A DNA stretch of 64,000 nucleotides from Polyporus tsugae (taxonomy: Eukaryota; Basidiomycota; Agaricomycetes; Polyporales; Polyporaceae), in NCBI GenBank assembly GCA_024305745.1, contig JAHRBS010000004.1, forward strand, positions 4,030,001 through 4,094,000. The letters run 5' to 3'. Shown here in pieces: positions 24,039-37,229 of this stretch; the first letter of the stretch is position 1; each line of letters begins with the position of its first letter. The notes under the pieces are model-generated. The model was not told where the DNA came from. It was given only the letters and a program-made list of their open reading frames with translations, and made no database searches. A program made the position numbers and the translations under genes.

Positions 24039-26026
24039 CTACCGAGAGTGCGGAGGCGTGCCGGGGCCCGTCGCCATGGCCTTCACATGCAGCGAGCCCA
24101 CTTTCTCCCCCAATTCGTTGATGCTATTCGTCGAGTTCACGCGCTGCCGGCCGGGGAACCTCTGGCTGGCCATGGGGCCATGCGTGTGCGACCCACCACC
24201 AGGTGCCGCCAGTGCTGGTGTGGACGAGCGCCGACTGTCGCGGAAGTCGCTGATGGTCCGCTGCACCGGGAAGTACGACGCGCGGCTCCCAGCTGCGTCC
24301 TGGTACATATCCGGGGCTAGCCCAATGCCGGGGAACGGCACGGCGGGCACCATGCACATCGGCGGAAACGCGACCGCGGGCGGAGCCATGAGCGCGGGCA
24401 CCGACGGCGACCCCTTCCCGTTTCGCATCATGGCGGCCATGCCGTTCGGGACCTTGGGTGTCGGGAGCTTGGTGTCCGGGGCGAGGAGGAGCTGGAGGCC
24501 GAGGAGCGTCGTGAAGGCTGCGTTGCCGGCGTTGTGGAGCACGCGTTGGACGTCGACACCGAGGGACTGGAGCATTGTGTTGAGCGAGAGGCTGGACCCG
24601 TGGTCGCGGGGTCGGCCGGTGGGTTCTTGCATCACGCCGCGCAGGCCGGAGGCGTAGAGCTGTCGCTCGAACGCCATCGTGTCAAGGACGAGGAGGTTGT
24701 GCGGGAGTTCTGTTGGACAGTGTATTCAGTTCAGATGGGCCCGGATGTGGAAGAGACGCGTGATGGATGGGGGCGATGGGGGCAAGCGAGGGACGGAACG
24801 TACTGATCTTCATGTCTTCTAAGCGGCGCAGATCGCCTGTGGTCCCGTGTACTACCAACACCAGAGTGTTGGGGATTGTCTCCGAATCAGGACTAATGAG
24901 ACTGCTACAGGTAGGTGGTAGACAGGTTCAGTTGAGAGGAACATGTAGTTCCGAGCGCAATTTACCTGATAATCGCTTGGACCATCTGAGGAAGTTTGGC
25001 CTTTGGTATTGGCTGGCTTTCGCCGAACTTCGTGGAATCTCGTCAGATCCATGGAACCGAGATGCTAGTAGCCGACCGAACAACTGCTCACCGCGTACTG
25101 GAAAAGAAGTTGAGGGTAATGTTCTACCACGCACTCATGTGACAAATAGTACATACCGCCCATGGGAAGCTCGGCTTGAGCCTGTTATGCACCTTGTCCA
25201 CGTACTCTGAAACGATGTAATGCCCACGCCTGTATCGCGTTCCGTAAGCCCGTGGGGTTACAATAGGTCCGGTAGCGTTGAAGAACCACAAATAAGGTAC
25301 TTGCTCACCTGTAGTTTGGTTCGGGATCAGGCGGCCATGCACCGGCTCTGTAGGGGTGACAATGTCCGCGCGGCCTTAGCGTGGTATGCGACGTCTAGGA
25401 ACACTCATACTGACATGTCCAGGTGACCGCAGCGTACGGCAGCGTAACCCCATTCTATGCAGGACGCATTGTTGCGCTCAGACCACTCGAAGTCTAGAGC
25501 GAGGAAAGTTTTGTCTCTGGAAGCCCACAAGTCGCGAATGGCCTTGGGCTCGCCGTTCCGCACGCGGACTTTCTGCGCCGACAAGAGGACTGCGGGGAGC
25601 GTTTGGAAGACCTTCTTGTACGTAGCGTACTCCGAGATGGTGCGCATATGTCGTTGGGAGGTCTCAAACGGCGTGACCCGAAGGACGTTCTCGACCATTG
25701 GTAGGGTCTCGCCGAACCTACGGAGATGACTGTGAGTAGACTTCGACCGCCAATATTTGAATATCCCATGGGACCACCACGTACCTTGTCTTGAGCATCT
25801 TGAGAAAAGCGCCGACAGTGGACAGGCGGACCACGATGTGCGCTCGGCCAGTCCAGGTGTCGGTCACAGTGATTGTGGGCCATGAAAAGGTTAGGAATTC
25901 TTCGAAAGATTCGAAGAAGACCCCCCACGAACGGTCATACCTACAGAAGATGTATGATCCACTCCATCTATTAGATTAAAACTTGTGTGCTTACCATGGT
26001 ACGTTATGCAGTTGGAAATACCCCAT
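24039..26026 (-). CDS. Gfd2/YDR514C-like DEDDh RNase H-fold protein, likely inactive
   Basis: Several exons join in frame, about 480 residues. The N-terminal part reads MGYFQLHNVPW, then YDRSWGVFFESFEEFLTF after an intron. The DEDDh-type domain follows: FLALDFEWSERN supplies motif I (D-x-E), LVVHGTTGDLRRLEDMKI supplies the motif II Asp, and VLHNAGNAAF occupies motif III. The family consensus there is HNAGND, so the final catalytic Asp is Ala here, which predicts a non-catalytic protein. The C-terminal 100 residues are Pro/Ser/Met-rich, low complexity. Yeast Gfd2 is linked to mRNA export, while YDR514C is uncharacterised. The start is uncertain: 26026 is the most convincing Met in frame, and extra upstream exons within 26050-26570 are possible. 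Confidence 0.8.
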
Positions 26027-28020
<1,994 letters not shown>

Positions 28021-28748
28021 TGGTATGCGCTCCACACTGGCATGGACGCTTTGGAGGGGCTACGCCGAGCGTTCGGAGAGGGGCCTTCACGCAACATGTA
28101 CTACACTCGATATGCACCACATGATATGCATTCACGCTGGCCATGTAACGTGTGCGTCTGTCCTTGTATGATACGTTCCGTTCCAGAGGACGCGGTGTAG
28201 CCTGGATCGTGAATTTGTGATCGCTTCCGTGGGGTGAAGTCCTTGTGGAGGCCATCATCGTAAGCATATGCATGCACCACTTGTACACTGTCTTGACCAT
28301 CCGACAGGTGTTGAACTGTGGGTGTACTGACTACTCTTCTCTGGGGTCGGAGGCAGATGCAATCATCGTGCGCCTTTTTGGCAGGCACCTTTGTGTGGCG
28401 TATTCTTGGCTTCTGCTCCTCTCCCAACATTCAAGGAGACTGGGAGGGTTTCCTGACCAATGTCCGCTCAATTTTTGGTCTTCACCCCATCGTGGATCAG
28501 CGCTCGACCCATCGGCGGCTACCCACTGACACCCACAGAGTGTTGTGGCGGGCGCACATTGAGTCTTCTATCTTGTGCGTCCAGCTGTCCATCTATCGTA
28601 GGGCAACACCGGTGATTACGTTCCGAACAGCAGGCATCAACTTCTTCACCACACGGTTCCCGGCAGTTTTGCCAGCGGGGGTCAGAGTAGGGAGCCTTTA
28701 CCACTCTTGCCTCTTACCCCCGCTACCTTAGCGTCTGGCTCAATCGGC
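28021..28748. other. Intergenic region
   Basis: An open frame of 137 codons (28318-28731 +) lies here but shows no domain or splice support. The region probably holds the eL40 3'UTR and the P450 promoter. Confidence 0.45.
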
Positions 28749-30665
28749 ATGGACCCCTCCCTGTGGGTACTCCTATTGTGTCCCCTCGTAGTGTATATAT
28801 GGCTCAGGCGTCGTGACCCGGTATGTTTGTGATACTTTCGCGCATGGAATTCGCCACTGAAATCCAGATAGTTGAATGTCATCCCCACCGTGGGCGGGCC
28901 TTCCCTGCCACTGTTGTCATACATCGGGGCATATAAGTTTCTCTTCCGAGCACAACAGCTCATACAGACCGGGTATGATAAGGTACGGCCTACGACAAGC
29001 GATGTCCTGCAGTGGCTGACGAACTTGGCGTGACAAGTATCGTGGGTCTCCGTTCAAGATCGCCATGTTCGACCAATGGCTCGTGGTCCTAAGCGGTCCG
29101 GAGATCGTGGAGGAGGTTCGGAAGCTCCCCGACGATGCAGCCTCTCCCGGAGAGGGCATTCTCTTCGTGAGTTGCTATTTCCGAGCCCGGTTGACGTTAC
29201 AAATCCTCCTTGACGTACTGTATCAATTTCAACCCAACAGCTCACCCAACTCGCGAAGTATGTGCATTCGGAGGTCTTCGTGGACCACTATCACGTGGAC
29301 ATCATTCGCAATACACTGACGCGACAGTTGGGTGCCGTGCTGCGTCGGGCGGCCATTTGTTGACTCTTCGCTTCTAGACACCGTTTCCCTACCTGGCAGC
29401 AAAACCATGCTCGACGTTGTTGCCCGGGTTATCAGCCGCGCATTCGTCGGGCGGCCATTGTGTACGTTTGGGACTCAGCTGCGAATAGGCTCAACCCTGA
29501 CAGGCTTTGGTTTATAGGTAGGGATGCGCAATACTTGGACGCAGCCGTGTCCTTCACAAGTGATTTAGTCAAAGCTAGGATGATAATTAACCTGTTCCCG
29601 GAACCAATGAAGTGGTTTGTTTCGCGCTTCATCACGGGACCGTCGAAGAACCTGCACAGGGTCATGGGTCTGTTGATGCCCGTCGTTCATGAGCGACGGG
29701 AGAAGAAGGAATCAACAGACGTTCCTGTACGTTTCTGTGGGGGAGGCGACCACAGATTCACGTATCCTGACTCTCATTTTGGTTTAGAATGACATGCTGC
29801 AATGGATTCTCGATGAAGCTCGCGAGCGCAAAGAGTCATTGGACCATGTCACCATGCGTCTGCAGGTCCAGAATTTCTCTGCGATCCACACCTCGTCAAA
29901 TGTAAGTCGAACAAGCGTTGGTCTCACGGGGTCTGGGTCATGCTAACGCTGGAGTAGAGCCTAGCCCACGCGTTGTTCTACCTCATTGCAAATCCCAGTA
30001 TCATCTCTACTCTGCGAGAGGAGATCGAGGACGTACTAGCCGTGGAAGGATGGACGAAGGGAGCGCTCGACAAGATGTGGAAGCTCGACAGTCTTCTCAA
30101 GGAGTCGCAGAGGTTCACCGGCATCACAGTTCGTGAGTTTTTGTCTCCCCTCGCGCTTTCTCCCTTCAACTCACTTGTCGGGACCAAGTGGGAATGTTGC
30201 GTAGAGCCCTCAAAGACATCACGCTTGCCGACGGGACGTATCTGCCACGAGGAACCCTGTTCGCATTCGCCGGTCAGGCCACCCACGGCGACAGCCACAA
30301 CTACGACCGGTCGGAACAGTTCGAGCCCTTCCGTTTCTCAGATCTCAGGGAGGCGGGCGAGAGTGCTCGTCATCAGTTCGTCAACACGTCTTCCGAGTAC
30401 ATCCCATTCGGACGCGGCAAACACGCATGGTACGTGTTTCCCTTTGCACAGAGAAAAAGGCCATCGGCTGATAAGTAGCTGTCGCCTTAGTCCTGGGCGA
30501 TTTTTTGCCTCCATGGAGCTGAAAGCCATATTGGCCTACCTCATCCTGCATTACGACATGAAGTTTGAGGGAGAGGCGGGCCGGCTTGCGAACTTCAACT
30601 TGAGCTTCTCGGTCATTCCATCCCGAGACGCAGTCGTCCAGTTCAAGCGCCGTTCCCGAAGTTAG
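28749..30665 (+). CDS. Cytochrome P450 monooxygenase, with a damaged or shortened central region
   Basis: The gene starts MDPSLWVLLLCPLVVYIWL, an ER membrane anchor. Later exons give NVIPTVGGPSLPLLSYIGAY, VDHYHVDIIRNTLTRQL, FVGRPLCRD and FPEPMKWFVSRF. The I-helix region is NFSAIHTSSNSLAHALFYL, and the ExxR motif is in LLKESQR. The heme loop FGRGKHACPGRFFA has its Cys ligand, and the stop is at 30665. The pattern fits fungal heme monooxygenases of the ent-kaurene-oxidase-like/CYP5150-like grouping; the substrate is unknown. Between TRQL and FVGRPLC the frame is lost (TGA near 29359). Reading can continue only by a frameshift or by a 46-nt intron with a weak GTGCCG donor (29332-29377), which removes about 20-25 residues present in relatives. 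It may be a young pseudogene. Confidence 0.75.
29343..29459 (+). repeat. 15-bp direct repeat pair inside the P450 gene
   Basis: CGTCGGGCGGCCATT occurs at 29343-29357 and again at 29445-29459, 102 bp apart. Both copies are in the same reading frame and encode Val-Gly-Arg-Pro. The second copy is the conserved FVGRPLC segment of the enzyme. The first lies exactly where the reading frame of the upstream exon is lost. Confidence 0.85.
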
Positions 30666-31099
30666 GAAGGACCCTATGGCTTTCATATAAGTTTCTTGCA
30701 CAATTTTGAAGAGAAGAGGCGGCGGACTTGAAATCCCTTCACGGTTGGCGGGCATAGCGAGAGTCATAGTAGCAGCCAGGATCGTGGATGCGTACAGCAT
30801 GGAAATAGATTAACGATTTGCTCCTGTACGTCGAGTGGATGACGGCCATAGTCTCAGCGAGCAGTGTGAGGGCCGCTCTGGAGTGAGAAGTGTGACAGAG
30901 ATCTCGTGACAACAGCGCTGTCACAGTTGACCACGTGAGGATCCAGGATCGGGCGTGGAGATCTCACGAGCGCTTTGTAAATCCGCCTTCGCCAAAAAAT
31001 CAGGCCTCGGTTAGAGTCGGTTAGTCCTACCATTTGGGATTCATTCACCACCTGCTTCATATTGCTTCTCCCACTTGACTTCTCGGCGGTTTCTCTCGG
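30666..31099. other. Intergenic region
   Basis: The region contains the P450 3' end and the Utp14 promoter. No gene was recognised. Confidence 0.5.
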
Positions 31100-34000
31100 A
31101 TGGCCAAGGGCAAGTCCGTTGGACGGCCCACCGGTTCAGGCCCACCGTCGCGCAAGGCAGCGAATGCGCTCGGTTATGCGAAGAGGCACAGTCTGAAGTC
31201 CAAGACATTAGGCCCCGGCCTGTCGGATGTCTACGAATATCAACAAGAGAAGGTCCGTCGCGCGAAGATCAAACCGCTTTTGGAGAAGGATGAGTCTATG
31301 GGAATGAGGGGAGCGGAGAGCGGGAGCGAGGACGAAGGTGCATCTGGGAACAGGAGGAGCACGAGGCCGAGGCTTGTCGGAGAAAATGACGACGACATCG
31401 GAATCGAGGAGGATGAGGACGAGGAGATTGACAGTGATGGAGCGTTTGAGGAGAGCGACGAGGAGCGCTTTGCGGGATTCAGTTTCTCGCGGAAGGTACG
31501 TGTGTCAAACGGGAATAGTGAGAAGAGGGCATTTATGGATTGCTTATCGTATAGGGCAAGGCTAAGTCTAAGGCTAAGCACAAGAACACAGGCAAGACCC
31601 CCGCTGTGCGCTTCGCAGATGTTGATCTCAACGAGGACAGGATCGAGGAAGCTGAGGTCCATGCCGAAGACGAGTCGGCCTTCGAAGGGGACGATGAAGA
31701 GGAGGAAGAGGAGGAAGGTGATCCGAGCGAATTCGTTGACATTCTGGATGTCTTGGACGGTCGGGGAGAAGCGGACAGTGGAGATGACATGGGCGAGGTA
31801 AAGAGGGAAGGACAAGTTTCGGCCAAGACGAATCAGAGAGAGGTCGAAGATGAAGGAGACGACGAGGAAGATGCAGACGAAGATATGGAAGGCTCGGAGG
31901 AGGATTCGGATGAGCAGTCGGACGAGGAAGAGGGGGGTAAGATGGTCTCCGCTTCCGAGGACGAAGAAGGTCAAGAAGGCGATAACGCGCTGCAAGAGCT
32001 GGAGACCTTCGTCTCTGGTCTCGACGCTGGGCAGAAACGCAAAGCGCCGGACGAGGAGGATGCATCGGATGGTGGCGACTCTAAGCGTGCGCGAAAGCGT
32101 AGGCTTCTTCCCGAACGAACAGAGGCAGGCGCAGAGAACGAGTTCGCCGCTGCTCTAGGTGCGTCTGATTTGCGCACACATCCCAGCATTGCACTAAACT
32201 ACTTCCTTAGGAGGCGGTAAACTGAATCTCGATGATCTTCTGGCTCCTCTCGAGGGTCAGTCGACCAATCTCCAGTCTCTCAAGAAGTCCGCAAAAATAT
32301 TGGCCTCAACTGGAGGGAAGATCAAAACTCTATCTGCGCCTCTACCTCAACGTACTGCCGAGCGGCTTGACCGCGAGGCTGCGTACGAGCAGACGAAGGA
32401 AGAGGTCGACAAATGGAAGGCTACTATGCAGCGCATACAGGAGGTACGAATGGAACGTTCATTTAGTATAGCGATACACGCTCACCGTATCACGTCCACT
32501 TTCCCTAGGCTGAGCACCTGAGCTTCCCTCTACAAGCCGAGCCGATGAGCAGAACGTCGAACCTTGAGCTTGCGGCAAAGTTCAAGGTGAGTTTATAGCC
32601 ATCCCGTATACTATGCCATATGCTCATCATGAGCGCAGCCGACGAACAAGCTGGAGAGCGCAGTCGACAAGCTCCTCAAGTCCGCGAAGATGCGCGAGGA
32701 CGAGATATCGCAAACCGAGTCGCTTAAGATGAACCATCTCTCCGTCGAGGAAGTCGCGGCGCGCCGCGCAGAGCTCGCGAAGATGCGCGACCTCATGTTC
32801 CGCGCGGAAGCGAAGGCGAAGCGCATCGCGAAGATCAAGAGCAAGATGTACCGCCGCATCAAGAAGAAGGAGCGTGTGCGTCTCGCGGAGAAGCTCGGGG
32901 AAGGATCGGACGATGATCTGGACGATGAGGAGGCACGGTTGAAGCGGGAGGTCGAGCGGGCAAGGGAGCGGGCGACGTTGAGGCATAAGAACACGGGCAA
33001 GTGGGCGAAGGCGATGCGCGGGAGGGGCGAGCTCGACGAGGATCAGCGGAGAGACATCAACGAGATGCTGGACCGGGGGGATAAGCTGCGGCGGAAGATC
33101 CAGGGCCAAGGCGAGAGTGACCAAGAGAGCGGGGACGAGGAGAGCGATGAGGAGGACGGTGAAGGGGGCCTCGCGCGCATCAAGGCGAAGGCGTTCGACG
33201 AACTCGCTGCATTGGATGCGGACGAACCAGAGGAGCTCGCAGGCAAAAAGAGCAACAGTATCTTCGAGATGAAGTTTATGAAGGACGCGATGGCTCGCGA
33301 GCAGCGCCAGGCAAACGAGGTGATCGACCACTTCATCAAGGAGATGGGAGGGCGAGATGGTGATGAAGAAGGGGATGTCCAGCAGGGTGCCGAGCAGCCA
33401 CAAAACGTTACTGTCCAGCGGACTGGTGGGCGCGTTGTCTACCGTCCTGGCGCAGCGGTAGGTCTTGGCGCGATATCTCGATAAGCTCTTAACTCACGTT
33501 CTATCGCAGCTCCCCGGTATGCGGCCCACTGGTTCTCTGGCTTCGGATACCTCGAGTGTCACACTCAAGTCCACGGATCTTCTGCAAGACAGTCAAACTG
33601 AGCAGTCTGCGTCGCCTCCAGGCTCGCCAATTTCGCAGCGCCGTGTTCCCCCACCCGCCACGGATGTCAACCCATGGCTCGCTCAAGCTAAGACCACCAG
33701 CAAGGGTCAAACGAAGCATGAAGTCGCCGTCAGCAAGGAGAGCGGTGCGGCCGAGAAGTCCAAAAACAAGCTCCGCAAGCGTCAGCAGAAGCGGCTCGAG
33801 GAGAAAGCCAAAGTGCAGGAAGATGCTGCGGTTGACATTTCCATGTCCACCGTCATGACGCTTTCTGGTCCTTCCAAGGCGGATCAGTCGTCCAAGGCTC
33901 CCGGCACGAAGTCAGCTGCTGTTACGAACGGGAAAGGGAGGCCCCGGACAGCGGGCGCCGAGGATAGCGACTCCGACGGCAACAGCGAGCTTGAGGAGCA

Positions 34001-34694
34001 GGAAAGGGCGGCTGCACTGAAGGGCAAGGGTAAAGGCAAGGCGAACGGTGTCAAGGCGTTCGAGCAGCGCGATCTTGTTGCGCTCGCCTTCGCTGGTGAC
34101 AACGTTGTGCAGGTACGTCCTCGCCAGAACCCCTCGAGAGGTTGTGGAGCTCATTTACTCTTACCGTCAGGACTTCGCCGAAGCCAAACGTCGCGAGATG
34201 GCGCAAGACGCTCCGAAGGAGGTCGACACCACACTTCCCGGCTGGGTAAGTTCCAATCTATTTATGGTAGCCGTAGTTATACCCTTCACTCGAACTGACG
34301 ACGCCACACTCCTAGGGCTCATGGGGAGGCACCGGTGCGAAGAAAGCCGCGCCGAAGCCGCACCTGATAAAGAAGGTTGCGGGCATCGATCCCAAGTCGC
34401 GCGCAGACTACAACAAGGCGCACGTCATCATCTCGGAGAAGCGCGACAAGAAAGCGGCCAAGTACCTCGTCAAGGACCTGCCTTACCCGTACACGAGCAA
34501 GGCCCAGTTCGAGCGCAGTATGGAGATCCCGCTCGGCACGGAGTGGAACACACGCCTTGGCTTCCAGAGGGCGACGTTGCCTAAGGTGGTCACGAAGGTA
34601 TGTGTTTGTTGGATCGATTCAGGGGTGAATGGGATGCTGATTGGTTTATGTGCAGATGGGCCAGCTCATCACTCCCCTTGAAAAACAGTCATGA
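31100..34694 (+). CDS. UTP14: U3 snoRNP / SSU processome protein Utp14
   Basis: Utp14 is a nucleolar component of the small-subunit processome that activates the DEAH helicase Dhr1 to release U3 snoRNA during 18S rRNA maturation. The start is MAKGKSVGRPTGSG. A strongly acidic segment follows (EDE-rich runs over roughly residues 90-300), as is typical. The Utp14 core is seen in LNLDDLLAPLEGQS, KKSAKILASTGGKIKTLSAP, RTAERLDREAAYEQT, NLELAAKFKPTNKLES and EISQTESLKMNHLSVEEV. It continues with KAKRIAKIKSKMYRRIKKKE, FMKDAMAREQRQANEVIDHF and NPWLAQAK. The C-terminal signature is LPGWGSWGG, then KKVAGIDPKSRADYNKAHVI and NTRLGFQRATLPKV. The stop is at 34694. About six to eight introns, about 900 residues. 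Confidence 0.94.
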
Positions 34695-35016
34695 GCATTG
34701 TCTCATACCTCACTCCATCTACTCATCCACATCCATCGGACCATCGTTTACTCTTCATTCACATCCTGTACATCTCTATCCTCGTCACGCATCGTCACCT
34801 GCACTACATACATACCCATCACCATGTATCACAAGGCAACCACGCAAAAATCTCCAAGAGATACTTCCACCACAAGATAACTATGTTACACCCTATACAG
34901 TCTAAGGGCCTGAGGAACCCAAGTCCATCAAACACGAAAGCACGGTCGACAAAGCTAAATGCTACTGCTACAGGTAGTACAGTGTGAAAGCAGGGTGTGA
35001 GAAAGGGACGTGCACT
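34695..35016. other. Convergent intergenic region
   Basis: The Utp14 and Nramp genes end toward each other here. The sequence is AT-richer than its neighbours and holds both 3' ends. No gene was recognised. Confidence 0.55.
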
Positions 35017-37229
35017 TCACCCGCCCTGGCCCATCGCCAGCCCGACGATAGCATACACGTTCGCCATCACGATGACGAGCCAGATAGCGTATGAGAAAGC
35101 AATCAGGACTTTGCCGTTAGAAAAGTCGACCATCTCGAACTGAGCTTCTGCGCTACTGGCACCCTGCGCATGCGTACCGTCCACGGAGGCATCCTGGGGA
35201 TCGACCCGCTCCAAGGGTTTCTTCACGCACATGATGGACTTGGACGAAGTGAACCAGATGAGGGGGAACACGATGAATGGAAGGACGATGGAGAGGATGA
35301 CCTGCGAAGCAACCAGAAGAGTGTCTACGCCTGCGCGCCCCGCAGCAGCTGCGACAATGAGAGCGGGAATAAGGCCGAGGCAGCGCGTGAGGAATCGCCG
35401 CATTATAGGCTAGAATAATAGGGTTGATAAGAATAGGCAGGGGGGAGGAGCCGAGGGCGGAACGCACCGACACTCTCCAGCGGATGAAGCCCTCCGAAAC
35501 TATCTGACCTGCAAGCGTGGCTATGATGGATGAGCTCTGTCCAGACGCGAGCAACGCCAGCGCAAATAGAATGGCGACAGCTGTAGAACGACACTGTCAA
35601 CAACTGCAACCACACTTATATGGTTAGGTACTTACGCTTTCCGAGCGTGTCCTGAAGCAACGCATACGCGTCGAACAAACTCGCCGGGTTTTGCGAGCCG
35701 CTACCGCCGTGATAGAAGACCGCGGCGGACAAAATCAGGATCCTACCATATTCTCGTTAGCTAATCAGTCGCCGCGCATTTGTGACGTCCCAAACCTACA
35801 TTGCATTGATGACCACGGCGATGCCTAGCAAGGAGATGACCATGTCCACGATGCCGTGGTAGACGTGTGCGCGCACGAAGTAGTACGGGTTGTTCTCGTG
35901 CTCGACATGCGACTTGGGCTCGTTCGGGAGCTCGCCCATGTGCACCACGCGGAAAGTCCGGCTCACCGCTGCCACGATGGACTGGAGGAAAGAGCCGCCC
36001 TTCCGCCGATCTGGCGAATCCGGGATCATCGTCTCTGAATCCACCGACATTTCAGAGTCCACGGTGGCCAGAGCGTCAGCTTTTGATACCGCTGGTTTGA
36101 CCGACATTCTGTCTTGCGTCGCCAGAGCGGAGCCCAGGAATAGGCTGTGGGGCATGACAGTCGCTCCGATGATTCCAATGGCTGCGCATCCATGGGAAAC
36201 TGTTTACACAAGTTGGTTGAGGACTTACATGTATAGAGCGCGCCCGACTGGAAGAGCGTCTTAGATGGCAAGAAGCCGTCAAACGCGTCTCCCCAGTTCG
36301 GCTGGGTCTTGGAGATGATGATCGCCATACATATCAGGACAATGAACACCTGACGCAGGATCATACGAGTGAGCCTACGCATATCCTCGGAAGAATCGGG
36401 GTATCATATGAACAGGAACAGACGTACGAGAATAGCGATGAAGACCTCGAAGAGCCTGACCGGTTTCCCCCGAAGCGGGTCCCGGAGGGCGAGCAAAAGG
36501 AGCACATCGGATGCCGTGATTAGAACGCCGGCCCAGAGTGGGAGTTTGGGGAACAAGAGGCACAGGGCGATGGCGGATCCTAGTAGCTCGGCGAGGTCGG
36601 TGCTCACGATGGCGATCTCGGAGAGGACGTAGAGTGGGTACAGTATGAGCCATCGCCACAGCAGCTTGTGTCTGGGGCGGTTGTGGAGCAACAGTCGGCA
36701 GTGTGACGCAAGATCTATGAATGCATGAGCACGTTGGGGTCCATATATGCGCGGTTCCACGTACTCATTCCGGTGACGCAGCCCAAGCGTGATGCTTGTG
36801 TCTGTTTCGATGTGGTCAGACGCACAAACAAGGAGCATATATGCACCGTAGAAGCACACACCTGGAAGACGATAGCGAATATGCCTGAAAGCAAGACCAC
36901 GAAAAGAAGCTTGTAGCCAAACTCAGAGCCCGCCTGGAGGTCAACTCCCCAATTTCCGCTAGCGGATGTTAGACGACATCCCGCTCAGGAATACGGACGA
37001 AAACTTACGGATCGAAGTACGCGACCGCGCAAATTATACCAACGCCCGTGTGCTTTGTCGCGTGTCGGAAAACGAGCCAAGCGTAGTCCTGCGCGCGACG
37101 CAGCCATCCAACATCGGTGTTTACCTGGGACAGAGGGGCAGGTGGAGTGGCCGACAGGCCGTCGACTGGCACGTTCTGGGCTTTACAGTCGGGACTCCGC
37201 GGAGGTTGGTCTCTGTCTGGGTCGAGCAT
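35017..37229 (-). CDS. Nramp-family divalent metal transporter
   Basis: This is a proton-coupled Mn2+/Fe2+ transporter of the SMF/Nramp family in the plasma or endomembrane. Exons on the minus strand read MLDPDRDQPPRSP, a soluble N-terminus, then HTGVGIICAVAYFDPGNWG: the DPGN metal-binding motif of TM1. GSEFGYKLLFVVLLSGIFA, ASHCRLLLHNRPRHKLLWRW and YVLSEIAIVSTDLAELLGSA follow. GIIGATVMPHSLFLGSALA is the TM6 A-x-x-M-P-H motif. The later hydrophobic segments end in FSYAIWLVIVMANVYAIVGL and a stop at 35017. The invariant Asp, Asn and Met ligands are all present, so it should be active. A hydrophilic loop rich in Ser/Asp/Met follows TM6. An in-frame Met at 37292 would extend the N-terminus by 21 residues. 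I prefer 37229 because the extension is poorly family-like. Confidence 0.9.

Noticed and set aside
32627..33403. 258-codon leucine-rich frame antisense to Utp14
   Set aside because: It is the reverse-strand shadow of the Glu/Lys/Arg-rich Utp14 coding sequence, whose codons read as Leu/Phe/Ala on the other strand.
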